From: a virus
Strand: one strand, 5' to 3'
DNA: 39,464 nucleotides
IMG/VR virus record: IMGVR_UViG_3300047175_000261
Location: 1-39,464 of that record
Below, piece after piece: positions 29,159-36,846 of the stretch. A model generated the notes under the pieces. It was not told the origin of the DNA. It saw nothing but the letters and a program-made list of their open reading frames with translations, and ran no database searches. The first letter of the stretch is position 1. Every line of letters begins with the position of its first letter. The position numbers were made by a program, and so were the translations under genes.

Positions 29159-29653
29159 TTATACGTAAATCAAGTTTCCTTCAGAATTTCGAACCTGCCA
29201 TGTCGTATTTGCCACGACACAAACCAATTCCACGGCATCGCCCGTAAAAGTTGATGTCAACGAACCGGAAGTCCCGGTTGTCGTTGTAAATTTTCCGTAG
29301 ATGATCTGTTGCAAAACGGGTTGAGCGATGGTAAATGAGGTCCCCGTTGAAAGAAGAACTTGAATAACCGAACCGAACGCGGCAATCGAAGGAAGGGTAA
29401 GAGTAACGGCATTTGCGGTGACTACGTACCCCGAATTGACACTCATTGTTTGAGAAGAAGTGACGGCATTGTAAACAAAAGAGCTCCCCGATCCGGAAGC
29501 CGATATCGTAATCGAATTTGTTCCCGAAGTAATCGTAACGTTTGAACCGGCATTGATGGTAAAATTTCCCGATGAGTTCGGAGAAATGGAGTTAACGGTC
29601 AGAACACCTGAACTTGAACTTCCGCCGCTGCCGATGACTCCAATTTGAGACAT
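29159..29653 (-). CDS. Fibre-cassette protein
   Basis: 164 residues. It starts MSQIGVIGSGGSSSSGVLTV, followed by a short shaft (NFTINAGSNVTITSGTNSIT) and a head that matches the 198-residue paralog: VNSGYVVTANAVTLTLPSIA, then IAQPVLQQIIYG and a final NSEGNLIYV. The shared head and differing start again point to domain shuffling within the cassette. It is separated from neighbouring genes by 1-8 bases, so all are co-transcribed. Confidence 0.78.
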   Translation of the reverse strand: MSQIGVIGSGGSSSSGVLTVNSISPNSSGNFTINAGSNVTITSGTNSITISASGSGSSFVYNAVTSSQTMSVNSGYVVTANAVTLTLPSIAAFGSVIQVLLSTGTSFTIAQPVLQQIIYGKFTTTTGTSGSLTSTFTGDAVELVCVVANTTWQVRNSEGNLIYV

Positions 29654-29654
29654 G

Positions 29655-29993
29655 TTACACCTGCGCTAAAAGTACTTCGACGTAGAAAGATCCCGATGTA
29701 GGAGCCGTCCCTGAATACTTGACAAGGATGGGTGTATTTTGAGGAAGAAGGTAATCCGTTACCTGAGGTCCGTTTGTTCGAATGTCGTACACTTGATACA
29801 TGGTTGAAGGGAAAACCAAGTTGTCATTAATTCCGTCAAACGAAACAAAAATCAGTTGATCCGTGGTGTTTTTAAAGGCAATCGAAACGGCGGGAGAAGG
29901 AAGAACGGACCCCAGAAGGGCATACGAACTTGTAATTGATCCGTACGCCACCGTACGAAGCGTATCAAAAAGAGCGGCGTTTTTATACGACAT
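29655..29993 (-). CDS. Small fibre-cassette protein
   Basis: 112 residues (MSYKNAALFDTLRTVAYGSI at the start), beta-rich, with SPAVSIAFKNTTDQLIFVSF and a Val-rich final strand. It contains no collagen or shaft repeats. Proteins of this length and pattern accompany fibre genes in many environmental phages; the role is unknown, perhaps a fibre-attachment or cap protein. Ten bases separate it from the upstream shaft gene. Confidence 0.7.
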   Translation of the reverse strand: MSYKNAALFDTLRTVAYGSITSSYALLGSVLPSPAVSIAFKNTTDQLIFVSFDGINDNLVFPSTMYQVYDIRTNGPQVTDYLLPQNTPILVKYSGTAPTSGSFYVEVLLAQV

Positions 29994-30002
29994 CCATTTC
30001 CC

Positions 30003-30941
30003 TTACGTTGGTCTTACGATGAAATAAGCAAAGCTCGACAAATCCCCGGTTTGAGTTGACCCCGGAGTTCCTAAAATTACGGAAGTAACCGTAAAAGAAG
30101 CTGCGTTGGTGATGGTGTAGGTAAATTCACCCAGTGTCGTGCTTGCGTTGACTCCCGTTCGAGTGATGTAAATCGCATCGCCCGTCGCAATATTTGTATT
30201 GGCAATCGTCACCGTTCCCGCAACAAGCGTTCCCGTTCCTGCAAACCCAAGCGTGCCAGATTTGATGGTAAGCTTGTTCCCAACGGTTCCCAAAACCAAG
30301 TTTCCGTTTGTGGCCGTGATATTTCCCGTCGTGGCTGTTAACCCGGTGCCGGCCGTAACGGTCGTTCCCGCCGATACCGTTGTTGCTGCGGAAACACTTC
30401 CCGCCGTAGAAACCAAATTTCCTGTTGTGGCCGTGATATTCCCGGTTGTCGCGGTGATTCCGGTCCCTGCCGTAACCGTGGTCCCTGCTGCAACGGTCGT
30501 TCCTGCGCTTACACTTCCTGCGGTCGCAGTGATATTTCCGGTGCTCGCCGTAATTCCCCCGGCTGTCGCCGTGACGCCCCCGGCTGTGACGGACAACCCC
30601 CCCGCAGTGATTCCAACTCCCCCCGTCGTAACGGTGATCCCTGACGACGCAGTAACGGCACCGGTTAAAGTGCTCGTTCCTGAAACAGTCAAAGAGCTGA
30701 ACGAAGCGGTTCCCCCGGAAGTTGCATTCCAAGTTGCCTGGATGGTGCCGGAGGTCGTAGAAAGACCGACCAAAATCCAAGAAGAAAGATCGGTGGTATC
30801 AATCCAAGCTTTTCCGATCGGATAATTGACGTCATAGGTCGTAGGCGCTCTTGTTTGATAAATGGGTACTTCGACCGACTCGGGCCGATTTCCGAAAGCT
30901 TGCGTGTTCAGCACTGCGCCCGGTTGGAAAAGAGAGGACAT
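30003..30941 (-). CDS. Tail fibre with repetitive beta shaft
   Basis: 312 residues and the first gene of the fibre operon. The N-terminal 75 residues (QTRAPTTYDVNYPIGKAWID then a LSSWILVGLSTTSGTIQATW segment) form a domain I know from many tail fibres and probably attach to the tail. Residues about 95-235 are near-perfect repeats of about 6-8 residues built from TATTGN, TAGTG and SAGTTV units, likely a beta-helical or triple beta-spiral shaft. The C-terminal ~65 residues form a small beta domain ending FIVRPT. It may be the attachment fibre onto which the other cassette proteins are fitted. Confidence 0.88.
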   Translation of the reverse strand: MSSLFQPGAVLNTQAFGNRPESVEVPIYQTRAPTTYDVNYPIGKAWIDTTDLSSWILVGLSTTSGTIQATWNATSGGTASFSSLTVSGTSTLTGAVTASSGITVTTGGVGITAGGLSVTAGGVTATAGGITASTGNITATAGSVSAGTTVAAGTTVTAGTGITATTGNITATTGNLVSTAGSVSAATTVSAGTTVTAGTGLTATTGNITATNGNLVLGTVGNKLTIKSGTLGFAGTGTLVAGTVTIANTNIATGDAIYITRTGVNASTTLGEFTYTITNAASFTVTSVILGTPGSTQTGDLSSFAYFIVRPT

Positions 30942-31106
30942 AGATTGGCTCCTGTTAAACTAAAATTTACTTTAGCAAGAGATTAAGTGCTACTAAAATT
31001 TTTAGATGATTCGAAAAGATTGTCAGAAATTTAATTGTGAATAAAGATTGAATCGATTAACATAGAGAAAATGAAATACAAACTGAATTAACAAGGAGAA
31101 GAGAAA

Positions 31107-31220
31107 ATGTTTTGTTTAATTATTTTAGGAATTTTTGTTGCTGAATGCGTTTTTAACAAAGGGGAACCTTTTTATTTGATTAAACCTAAAAAATGCGATT
31201 GCGACAAAAATAATTTTTAA
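31107..31220 (+). CDS. 37-residue Cys-containing peptide on the opposite strand
   Basis: ATG 31107 follows AAGGAG by seven bases. The peptide begins MFCLIILGIFVAECVFNKGE, hydrophobic at its start, with a CDCDK motif near the end. A possible promoter (TTGTGA 31035-31040, TAACAT 31058-31063, spacing 17) lies upstream. It runs rightward between two leftward late genes and overlaps the ejection gene's stop by four bases. It may be a small lipoprotein-like or membrane peptide; no family. Confidence 0.4.
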   Translation: MFCLIILGIFVAECVFNKGEPFYLIKPKKCDCDKNNF

Positions 31221-33382
31221 TCGGATGTATTTGATTTTGATTGCATTAAAGCCGCTTTAATTGGCTGTTCCATTTGCTTACCAATTGAAAGCATTTTTGG
31301 AATATCATTTTTTGAAGACGCTAAAACGGCATCTTCCACTAATTTTAAAAAATTTGGATCTGCAATCAACTTTGTTGCATATTTTATGGTTCCATAAATT
31401 CCTGCCGATTTCAATGCGGGCCACGGATTTCCTGCAAGCAACATACCTACATCTTTTAAAGCGGTAGCTACCAAAGCTGCATCCAAAACCGTTGTTCCCG
31501 ATTTTGAAGCATTCAAAAATTTATTAGCAGTTTGACTGAGTTTTCCCGAAATTTTTTGAAGACGTGCCAATCGAGAAAACCCTTCTTTTCCAAGAAGTTC
31601 CAAAGCAATTTGTTTATCTTTTGGATTTTGTAAAAGATTCGAAAACTTTCCCGTTTTTAATTGCTCAACAACGTTATCGGTCATTTTGTTTCCAATCATT
31701 TGATCCAACTTCAATCTTTTTAAATCACCGAACATTTTTTTTCCTTCTTCACTAAAAGACAAAGCTTTTTCAATATCTTTAATTCCTTGAACCGTATTCA
31801 TTTTGTTCATCAATGTTGCGGGATCTTGTGAAGTAATTATTTTATCGATGTTGGGATTTCGAAATTTTTTGGCATGGCTTTTGAAACTTTCGTTCGCTTT
31901 GCTTTCCAATTTGTAAAACAAAGGGTTTTGAGTGCCATAAGATTTAATTGCTTGATCAATTTCTTGCACAACAGATTTTAAAAGTTGTTTTTGTCCTCCT
32001 TGAACTTCATAATTAATAATATCTCCTAAAGCAATCTTACTGTTCATCAAATCCAAAACGGAAACTTTCCCTTCTTTGATATCTTCAGAAACTTTTTTCA
32101 AAGAATCTATAACAGATTTTTGCTCCGCAGATTTTAAAGACCCGGGTTCCAAAGATTTGGTTAGTTGAGAAATCTTTTTGGAAAGATTCGTTGCGTCAAC
32201 GGTAGCACCGGGTTTGACGGCGGCCCTTGCTTTTTCGTACAAATTTGAAATACCCGCTTTTTCAATATCTCTTGCCGCAACAATCGCTTCTTTCCCAATT
32301 TCTCCCGCTTCATGCAAAGTTTGAAAACGAGCTTCACCAAGAGATTCCGCAATCGCTTTGTATTCGTCTTTGATTTGGGTTGTAATTTGTTTGCGAAGTT
32401 GTTCCAATCCGTCTCCGGTTAATCCCGATTGAGAAAGCCTTGCCTGCGCCATTTTCAAAAGATCACTGTTTGTGATGGTTCCAATATCGGCTTGGACACC
32501 CGCTTCTCGAAAATCTTTGATCAATTCTTTTTGAAGTTCCAAAGATTGTTTTGGAGTAAATTTGGCCGCCGCTTTTGCCAATCCTTTTTTCCCCGAAGCC
32601 AGAGTGCCCGCAACATTTGCCGCTTTCCCTGCAATTACATCTCCGGCAATGGCTGCCCCAATCGTTCCTAAGGGTCCAAATTCTCCATCTTCGGCCGCTT
32701 GCAATCCTGTAGCAGCTCCTAAACTTCGAAACGTTTTTTCTCCCGGTGCGATTGCTTTTAAAAGCTCGGACGGTTTTATCCCGGTTTTAGCTACGTCCTT
32801 AACAAATGCGGCACCCTTTGTTGGATTTTTTAAAAATCCCAACCAGTTGGCCGCTTTTTCCACAACTCCTTCAGGATGCAAATCTTTTCCTGAAATCTTT
32901 TCTGCAAGACCTCGAACCCCAATGTCCGCGGTTTGAACAAACGGGTCCATTTTTTCAGGGTTATTTACCTGGTCCAAAAGATTATTCAAAATTTTTTCAT
33001 CTTGTTCATCCCAAGGCCCTGTTAAATCTCCTCCATTTCTTTTTTTGGCTCCGAGTCGTTCAATTTCTTCAAAATCTATGGCTCGCAAAGCGACCGTTTG
33101 GGCAGATTTGTTGGCTAACGGCGCAACGGCCGCTTCGTAAGGCAATAAAGCATTTTCCGCAACTCCAATACCAAATTGCGTAGCTACACGTCCCGCTTTT
33201 TCCAATCCGGATCGTTCTTTTTTGTAAGAGGATAAATATTGATTGATTTCATCGGAAGAATATCCCGATTCAATTGCAGATTTGTAATCAAATTTTGGGT
33301 GTTTTTCCAACAAAAATTGAGAAATTTCCTCGTCGGAATAACCGGATTTTTTGGCTGCTTGATAATCAAATTTTTTGGCCAT
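31217..33382 (-). CDS. Large internal virion (DNA-ejection-type) protein
   Basis: 721 residues. Two tandem repeats open it (FDYQAAKKSGYSDEEISQFL and FDYKSAIESGYSSDEINQYL), followed by a long Ala/Lys-rich helical protein with a Gly/Ala-rich hydrophobic part near residues 235-270 (GPLGTIGAAIAGDVIAGKAA) and extended coiled coil to the end. Podovirus ejection proteins (P22 gp16/gp20, T7 internal core) have this make-up and are released into the cell ahead of the DNA. With the next two genes upstream it forms a set of three, as in P22-like phages. No muramidase motif is visible. The assignment rests on composition and position. Confidence 0.75.
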   Translation of the reverse strand: MAKKFDYQAAKKSGYSDEEISQFLLEKHPKFDYKSAIESGYSSDEINQYLSSYKKERSGLEKAGRVATQFGIGVAENALLPYEAAVAPLANKSAQTVALRAIDFEEIERLGAKKRNGGDLTGPWDEQDEKILNNLLDQVNNPEKMDPFVQTADIGVRGLAEKISGKDLHPEGVVEKAANWLGFLKNPTKGAAFVKDVAKTGIKPSELLKAIAPGEKTFRSLGAATGLQAAEDGEFGPLGTIGAAIAGDVIAGKAANVAGTLASGKKGLAKAAAKFTPKQSLELQKELIKDFREAGVQADIGTITNSDLLKMAQARLSQSGLTGDGLEQLRKQITTQIKDEYKAIAESLGEARFQTLHEAGEIGKEAIVAARDIEKAGISNLYEKARAAVKPGATVDATNLSKKISQLTKSLEPGSLKSAEQKSVIDSLKKVSEDIKEGKVSVLDLMNSKIALGDIINYEVQGGQKQLLKSVVQEIDQAIKSYGTQNPLFYKLESKANESFKSHAKKFRNPNIDKIITSQDPATLMNKMNTVQGIKDIEKALSFSEEGKKMFGDLKRLKLDQMIGNKMTDNVVEQLKTGKFSNLLQNPKDKQIALELLGKEGFSRLARLQKISGKLSQTANKFLNASKSGTTVLDAALVATALKDVGMLLAGNPWPALKSAGIYGTIKYATKLIADPNFLKLVEDAVLASSKNDIPKMLSIGKQMEQPIKAALMQSKSNTSD

Positions 33383-33384
33383 GC

Positions 33385-33915
33385 TTACCTGTAAAATGAG
33401 GACAAAGGCGGTTTTTCTTTATTTTGAGATTTTTCTGAGGATGCAGACATTCCGGTCATGGTTCCCAAAATTTTTTCCCATTCATCTAAAATTGCTTCAT
33501 TTTCAGCATCGGTTTTGTCGGAGGAAGGAAGTCTTGATTTTAAATATTCAAATCTTTGTTTACTTAAAGTTCCTTTTCCAACCATGTCTGCGGCAAGCTT
33601 TTCTAAATTTAAAGCTGAAGTGTCTAAAGCAGCTCGATCGCTTCTTCCCGTTGAAGTTAATTTATTGAAAAAATTCCACCCCGTATTGCCTTTTTTGACA
33701 ATTCCTCTCATATCTTCAATGGATCTAATGGCGTTTTGAATAGACGGGTCAATTTGTTCGCTGCCTTTTAATTGTTGTTGATGTTGATTTTTCATCAACT
33801 CCATAACAAAATTAGTTCCTTTTTCCGTTCCTTTTTGAAGTCCTTGACCAATAGAAGCTCCTAATTGAGAACTAAAAGAAGGCTTTTTTTCTACACCGGG
33901 TAATACAAGTGACAT
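33385..33915 (-). CDS. Internal virion-type protein
   Basis: 176 residues, Gly/Ser/Gln-rich at the start (MSLVLPGVEKKPSFSSQLGA) and helical in the middle (PSIQNAIRSIEDMRGIVKKG). It lies 2 bases from the large ejection-type gene and 9 from the next small one. Small companion proteins in such three-gene sets are usually ejected with the DNA. No motif is recognised; composition and operon position are the only evidence. Confidence 0.65.
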   Translation of the reverse strand: MSLVLPGVEKKPSFSSQLGASIGQGLQKGTEKGTNFVMELMKNQHQQQLKGSEQIDPSIQNAIRSIEDMRGIVKKGNTGWNFFNKLTSTGRSDRAALDTSALNLEKLAADMVGKGTLSKQRFEYLKSRLPSSDKTDAENEAILDEWEKILGTMTGMSASSEKSQNKEKPPLSSFYR

Positions 33916-33924
33916 ATGCTTTCC

Positions 33925-34494
33925 TTAATAAAGTCCTAAAGATCTTGATCCGTAAATAGATCCTAAAGTTCCCGCTGCTTGCGATCCTGCTCCTCCCAAT
34001 CCCAACAAAAGTTGCTTCAAAAATCCCGGTTGCTTTTGTTGTTCGGGCACATAGATATTTTCGTACGGTCTTTGACCCAACAAAGAGTTGGAAATGCCCA
34101 TAAGATCTTGCAAAGCTTGTCTTTGGATTCCCATCCGTTGGCTTTGCAATTGCTGAGCAAAATCGGACGCGGCAGATGTAGCGGTGTTTTGGAATCCTGA
34201 AGAATTTCGAGCTCCAAAAGACCCCATTCCGCTAAACCGAGACCCTAACCCTCCCAGCAATCCCGAAAACTGTTGCATCGCGGGAGCTTCCAATTGGGCA
34301 AATTGCGATTGATCTCCGTTGGCTAACCTGGAAAGATTCGAATCGGGACTGACCCAAGAAAACAACTGCTTAAAAAGATTTGTTTGTTCAGGGGTAAACT
34401 GAGGAGTGGTAATTTGTTTATAACCCGTTCCCTGAAGTTTTTGAGAGAATAAAGGGCTTCCGCCGTAAGGGGACCCTCCAAACATTGATGACAT
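33925..34494 (-). CDS. Internal virion-type protein, Gly/Gln/Ser-rich
   Basis: 189 residues, rich in Gly, Ser, Gln and Phe (MSSMFGGSPYGGSPLFSQKL at the start), with a central helical segment (ASDFAQQLQSQRMGIQRQAL) and a Gly/Ala-rich hydrophobic stretch near 160-175 (LLLGLGGAGSQAAG). This pattern is frequent for the first protein of ejection sets in environmental podoviruses. First gene of the leftward set opposite the gene at 34639. Role inferred. Confidence 0.65.
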   Translation of the reverse strand: MSSMFGGSPYGGSPLFSQKLQGTGYKQITTPQFTPEQTNLFKQLFSWVSPDSNLSRLANGDQSQFAQLEAPAMQQFSGLLGGLGSRFSGMGSFGARNSSGFQNTATSAASDFAQQLQSQRMGIQRQALQDLMGISNSLLGQRPYENIYVPEQQKQPGFLKQLLLGLGGAGSQAAGTLGSIYGSRSLGLY

Positions 34495-34638
34495 ACGCCC
34501 TCCAATTTTTTCTTTACTTTACACAAGTCAAAAAATAATTTCTTCAAAAATGTGGATGAAATAAAGATTCAGAATTGAAAAGTTGAATGTTTTTATGTTA
34601 ACCTATACCGCAAAAAACCCCTAAAACGAGGAGATGAA

Positions 34639-35283
34639 ATGAACGTAGATAAAATTAAAGTAAATATTACAGGTGTAACCCCTCTTTTGCTTCACAACGG
34701 AAGAACGGCCAACCCTCTTGATCCCTATTGCAAAAAGATGAAGAGTTTGGTGTCCAAAAGGTCCAAAACCGACGAAGATCACGAAGAAATTCTCGATGTT
34801 CAATGGGAAGCGGCTTTGTATTTTTCCGAAAGAATCGGTCTTTATATGCCCAGCGAAAACATCTTTGCTGCGATCTCTACAGCGGCTCGAAAGCATAAAC
34901 TCGGACAAAAGTCCGGAGGAATTTCTTTAACCGAAGCACTGGGATATCCAATCGTTACAGCCAATCACTTGAGCTTAGCCGATCTGAAAGCGGATCGGAC
35001 GAATCGTTTTTACAAAACGGTCAACATCCAAAAATCCAAAACCCTTTCCTGTCGTCCCATCTTTAACGATTGGAAAATGGAATTTGAGTTTGAGTTTGAA
35101 AAAGACATCGTAGATGTCAACGAAATCATGACCATTTTGATGACACTCAATTCAAGAGTGGGCTTTGGAGTGTGGAGACCGTCCAGTCCAAAACCGGGGT
35201 CTTACGGGAAATTTATCTATAACAACATCGATTACATCGATCATAAAGGAAAGGTAAACAACCTATGGACTCTCCCATCCTAA
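34639..35283 (+). CDS. Conserved phage protein of unknown function
   Basis: 214 residues behind GGAG (ATG 34639). The start (KINITGVTPLLLHNGRT-like) and the later PSENIFAAISTAARKHKLGQ, CRPIFNDW and VGFGVWRPSSPKPGSYGKF segments match a widespread phage protein I have seen without known function. The layout of an N-terminal strand ending PLL-x-HN, a helix and a Gly-rich C-terminal strand recalls RAMP-like ferredoxin folds, but that is a guess. A promoter-like TATACC lies about 30 bases before the start. It is transcribed rightward, apart from the late operons, with the next gene. Confidence 0.75.
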   Translation: MNVDKIKVNITGVTPLLLHNGRTANPLDPYCKKMKSLVSKRSKTDEDHEEILDVQWEAALYFSERIGLYMPSENIFAAISTAARKHKLGQKSGGISLTEALGYPIVTANHLSLADLKADRTNRFYKTVNIQKSKTLSCRPIFNDWKMEFEFEFEKDIVDVNEIMTILMTLNSRVGFGVWRPSSPKPGSYGKFIYNNIDYIDHKGKVNNLWTLPS

Positions 35284-35798
35284 ATAAAAGCCATACTTCT
35301 AAAAAAATAAAGTCGATCAAAAACCAAATTCAACTCCTCAAAAACGAGGGGTTGATCAAAGCCGGTAAAGTGTTTGAAAAGGAAACCATCGAGTTGATCC
35401 TTGGGGTTTCGTACAAAAAAGAGGATTGGGAATTTTTAGGCCCTTACCTTGCTTTTATTTCTCTCATTGAAGCCGAAGGATTTTTTGTCACTCAACGAGG
35501 GATGGAACCCCCTGCGTTTCGTTTGCTGGAATCTAAAGAGATGGCAGACCATGCGGAGCGAAAGCTTGTCAAAAACATGATGAGCAACATGAAAATTGGG
35601 TATATTTTGGCGGCTCATGACACAACTTCTTTAAACGAAGAAGAGCGAAAAAAGCATGAGCATATTCAAAAGAAAGCCGCTCGAACTTCGTTGTTTCAAC
35701 AAAAGCTTTTAATGGAAGATGTTCTTTTTGATTATCTTGTAGAAGATAAAAATCAAAAGATGAATTTAGAAAGTCCTATTAACTTTGATGAATATTAA
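35265..35798 (+). CDS. Unknown protein preceding repeat array C
   Basis: 177 residues; ATG 35265 overlaps the previous gene by 19 bases. It is helical and charged: SKKIKSIKNQIQLLKNEGLI near the start, a central domain (FLGPYLAFISLIEAEGFFVT) and a Lys/Glu-rich end. The N-terminal part may bind nucleic acid. Its stop is followed directly by repeat array C, so the array probably forms the 3' untranslated part of this mRNA. No family recognised. Confidence 0.7.
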   Translation: MDSPILNKSHTSKKIKSIKNQIQLLKNEGLIKAGKVFEKETIELILGVSYKKEDWEFLGPYLAFISLIEAEGFFVTQRGMEPPAFRLLESKEMADHAERKLVKNMMSNMKIGYILAAHDTTSLNEEERKKHEHIQKKAARTSLFQQKLLMEDVLFDYLVEDKNQKMNLESPINFDEY

Positions 35799-36320
35799 TT
35801 AAAATAAATTAAAATGAGATGAAATGATGTGAGATGAAATGAAGTGAATACATAAGATTAGTGCCCGGGGTGACCGGGCTTTGTGTTCGAAAGAGCTTAT
35901 GAAATTGAAATGACTTGAGATGAGCTGAGATGAATTGAAATGAGATGCTATCAGAGGAAATGAGTTGAGCGGATTAGAATAGTGCCGGTGGTGAACCGGC
36001 TTTGTGTCTGTATAGGCTTATGAAATTGAGATGAGCTGAGATGAATTGAAATGAGCTGATTTAAGATGAAATGAAGTGACTAGATTAGATTAGTGCCCAT
36101 GGAGAGTGGGCTTTGTGTCCGCAAGGGCTTATGAAATTGAAATCAGTTGAGCTGATGTGAAGTGAATTGAGTAGAAGTGATTAGATAAGATTAGTGCCCG
36201 GGGTGACCGGGCTTTGTGTTCGAAAGAGCTTATGAATTTGAATTGAGATGAGGTGAAATGAGATCACCGGATATGAGATGATAAGATTTGAACCGAATTG
36301 ACTAGACTAGACTAGATTAG
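35799..36320 (+). repeat. Array C: four GGUGA-loop hairpins joined by 5-nt UGA repeats
   Basis: Hairpins: C1 35863-35879 and C4 36196-36212 (GCCCGG-GGTGA-CCGGGC), C2 35984-36000 (GCCGGT-GGTGA-ACCGGC), C3 36095-36111 (GCCCAT-GGAGA-GTGGGC). Each is followed by TTTGT and a 4-bp hairpin with a GAAA, GTAT or GCAA loop (35885-35896, 36006-36017, 36117-36128, 36218-36229) whose stems co-vary. Then, after TTATGAA, TGA triplets recur every 5 nt, for example 35815 to 35845 (seven in a row) and 35906 to 35941 (eight). Hairpin-to-hairpin distances are 121, 111, 101 and 126 nt, all 5n+1. A terminator at 36322-36344 is the last unit. This gene-free stretch has no credible coding frame. Confidence 0.92.
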
Positions 36321-36321
36321 T

Positions 36322-36344
36322 GCCCGGGTAAACCGGGCTTTTTT
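36322..36344 (+). terminator. Rho-independent terminator ending array C
   Basis: GCCCGG-GTAAA-CCGGGC followed by TTTTTT. It takes the place of the fifth array hairpin and ends the rightward transcript from 34639. The T run contains the stop codon of the convergent leftward gene (36345-36343). Confidence 0.9.
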
Positions 36345-36840
36345 ATGGCTGGCTGAGCCAAGAAAGAACGATAATTCCCGAAGACAAACTCGGTGCTCCC
36401 GTCCCTGTTTCAAACACAATCTGCGTCGAATTCACATAAAAAGAAATTTGCCCTGCAATCGATGTAGAAGTCCCAAAAATCAATCCGTAACTGCTTGTCC
36501 CATCCGTATACGATCCAAAACATTCCGTAAATTGTGAAGGGCTAATCACGTTAATCCCGTGTGTAATCGATGAGGTCGAACTAAACGAATAGACTTGCCG
36601 AAGCTCTTGCTGACGATTTTGAAACTGTTGCGTCTGACTTGAAATATAATACGTGTTTCCCGTCAATGCGGGACGATTGGTTGGAAATAACGAAATCGTT
36701 CGATTGTTGACCGCGGCCGCAACGTCTACGTACATTCTGTTTACCTCGACAGTTAGTTGCCGAAGATCTTCCGGAAAGTTACGAGAGGTTCGAAGGTATG
36801 GGGTTTGATTGATGATGTCGGGATTGTTATTCGTTGTCAT
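36343..36840 (-). CDS. Tail protein downstream of the nozzle gene
   Basis: 165 residues; ATG 36840 with AAGGAA upstream. It starts MTTNNNPDIINQTPYLRTSR, then a helical segment (FPEDLRQLTVEVNRMYVDVA) followed by a beta-rich C-terminus (VYSFSSTSSITHGINVISP, then IFETGTGAPSL-like strand and IIVLSW). A helix followed by a small beta domain at this place, after the tail nozzle gene, is common in environmental podoviruses and is probably a needle, tip or fibre-linker protein. Last gene of the first late operon. Function inferred. Confidence 0.72.
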   Translation of the reverse strand: MTTNNNPDIINQTPYLRTSRNFPEDLRQLTVEVNRMYVDVAAAVNNRTISLFPTNRPALTGNTYYISSQTQQFQNRQQELRQVYSFSSTSSITHGINVISPSQFTECFGSYTDGTSSYGLIFGTSTSIAGQISFYVNSTQIVFETGTGAPSLSSGIIVLSWLSQP

Positions 36841-36846
36841 GGTTCC

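Noticed and set aside
30199-30825. 208-codon open frame opposite the fibre shaft
   Set aside because: It is the complement of a simple repeated coding sequence (Val/Pro/Ala repeats) and has no ribosome site.
35799-36344. CRISPR array in the hairpin repeats
   Set aside because: Spacing is 91-126 nt and variable, the linkers are low-complexity pentamers rather than unique spacers, the hairpins co-vary, and no cas genes are present.
36347-36358. Small palindrome GGCT/AGCC after the array C terminator
   Set aside because: It lies inside the last codons of the convergent gene and has no T run; likely chance.
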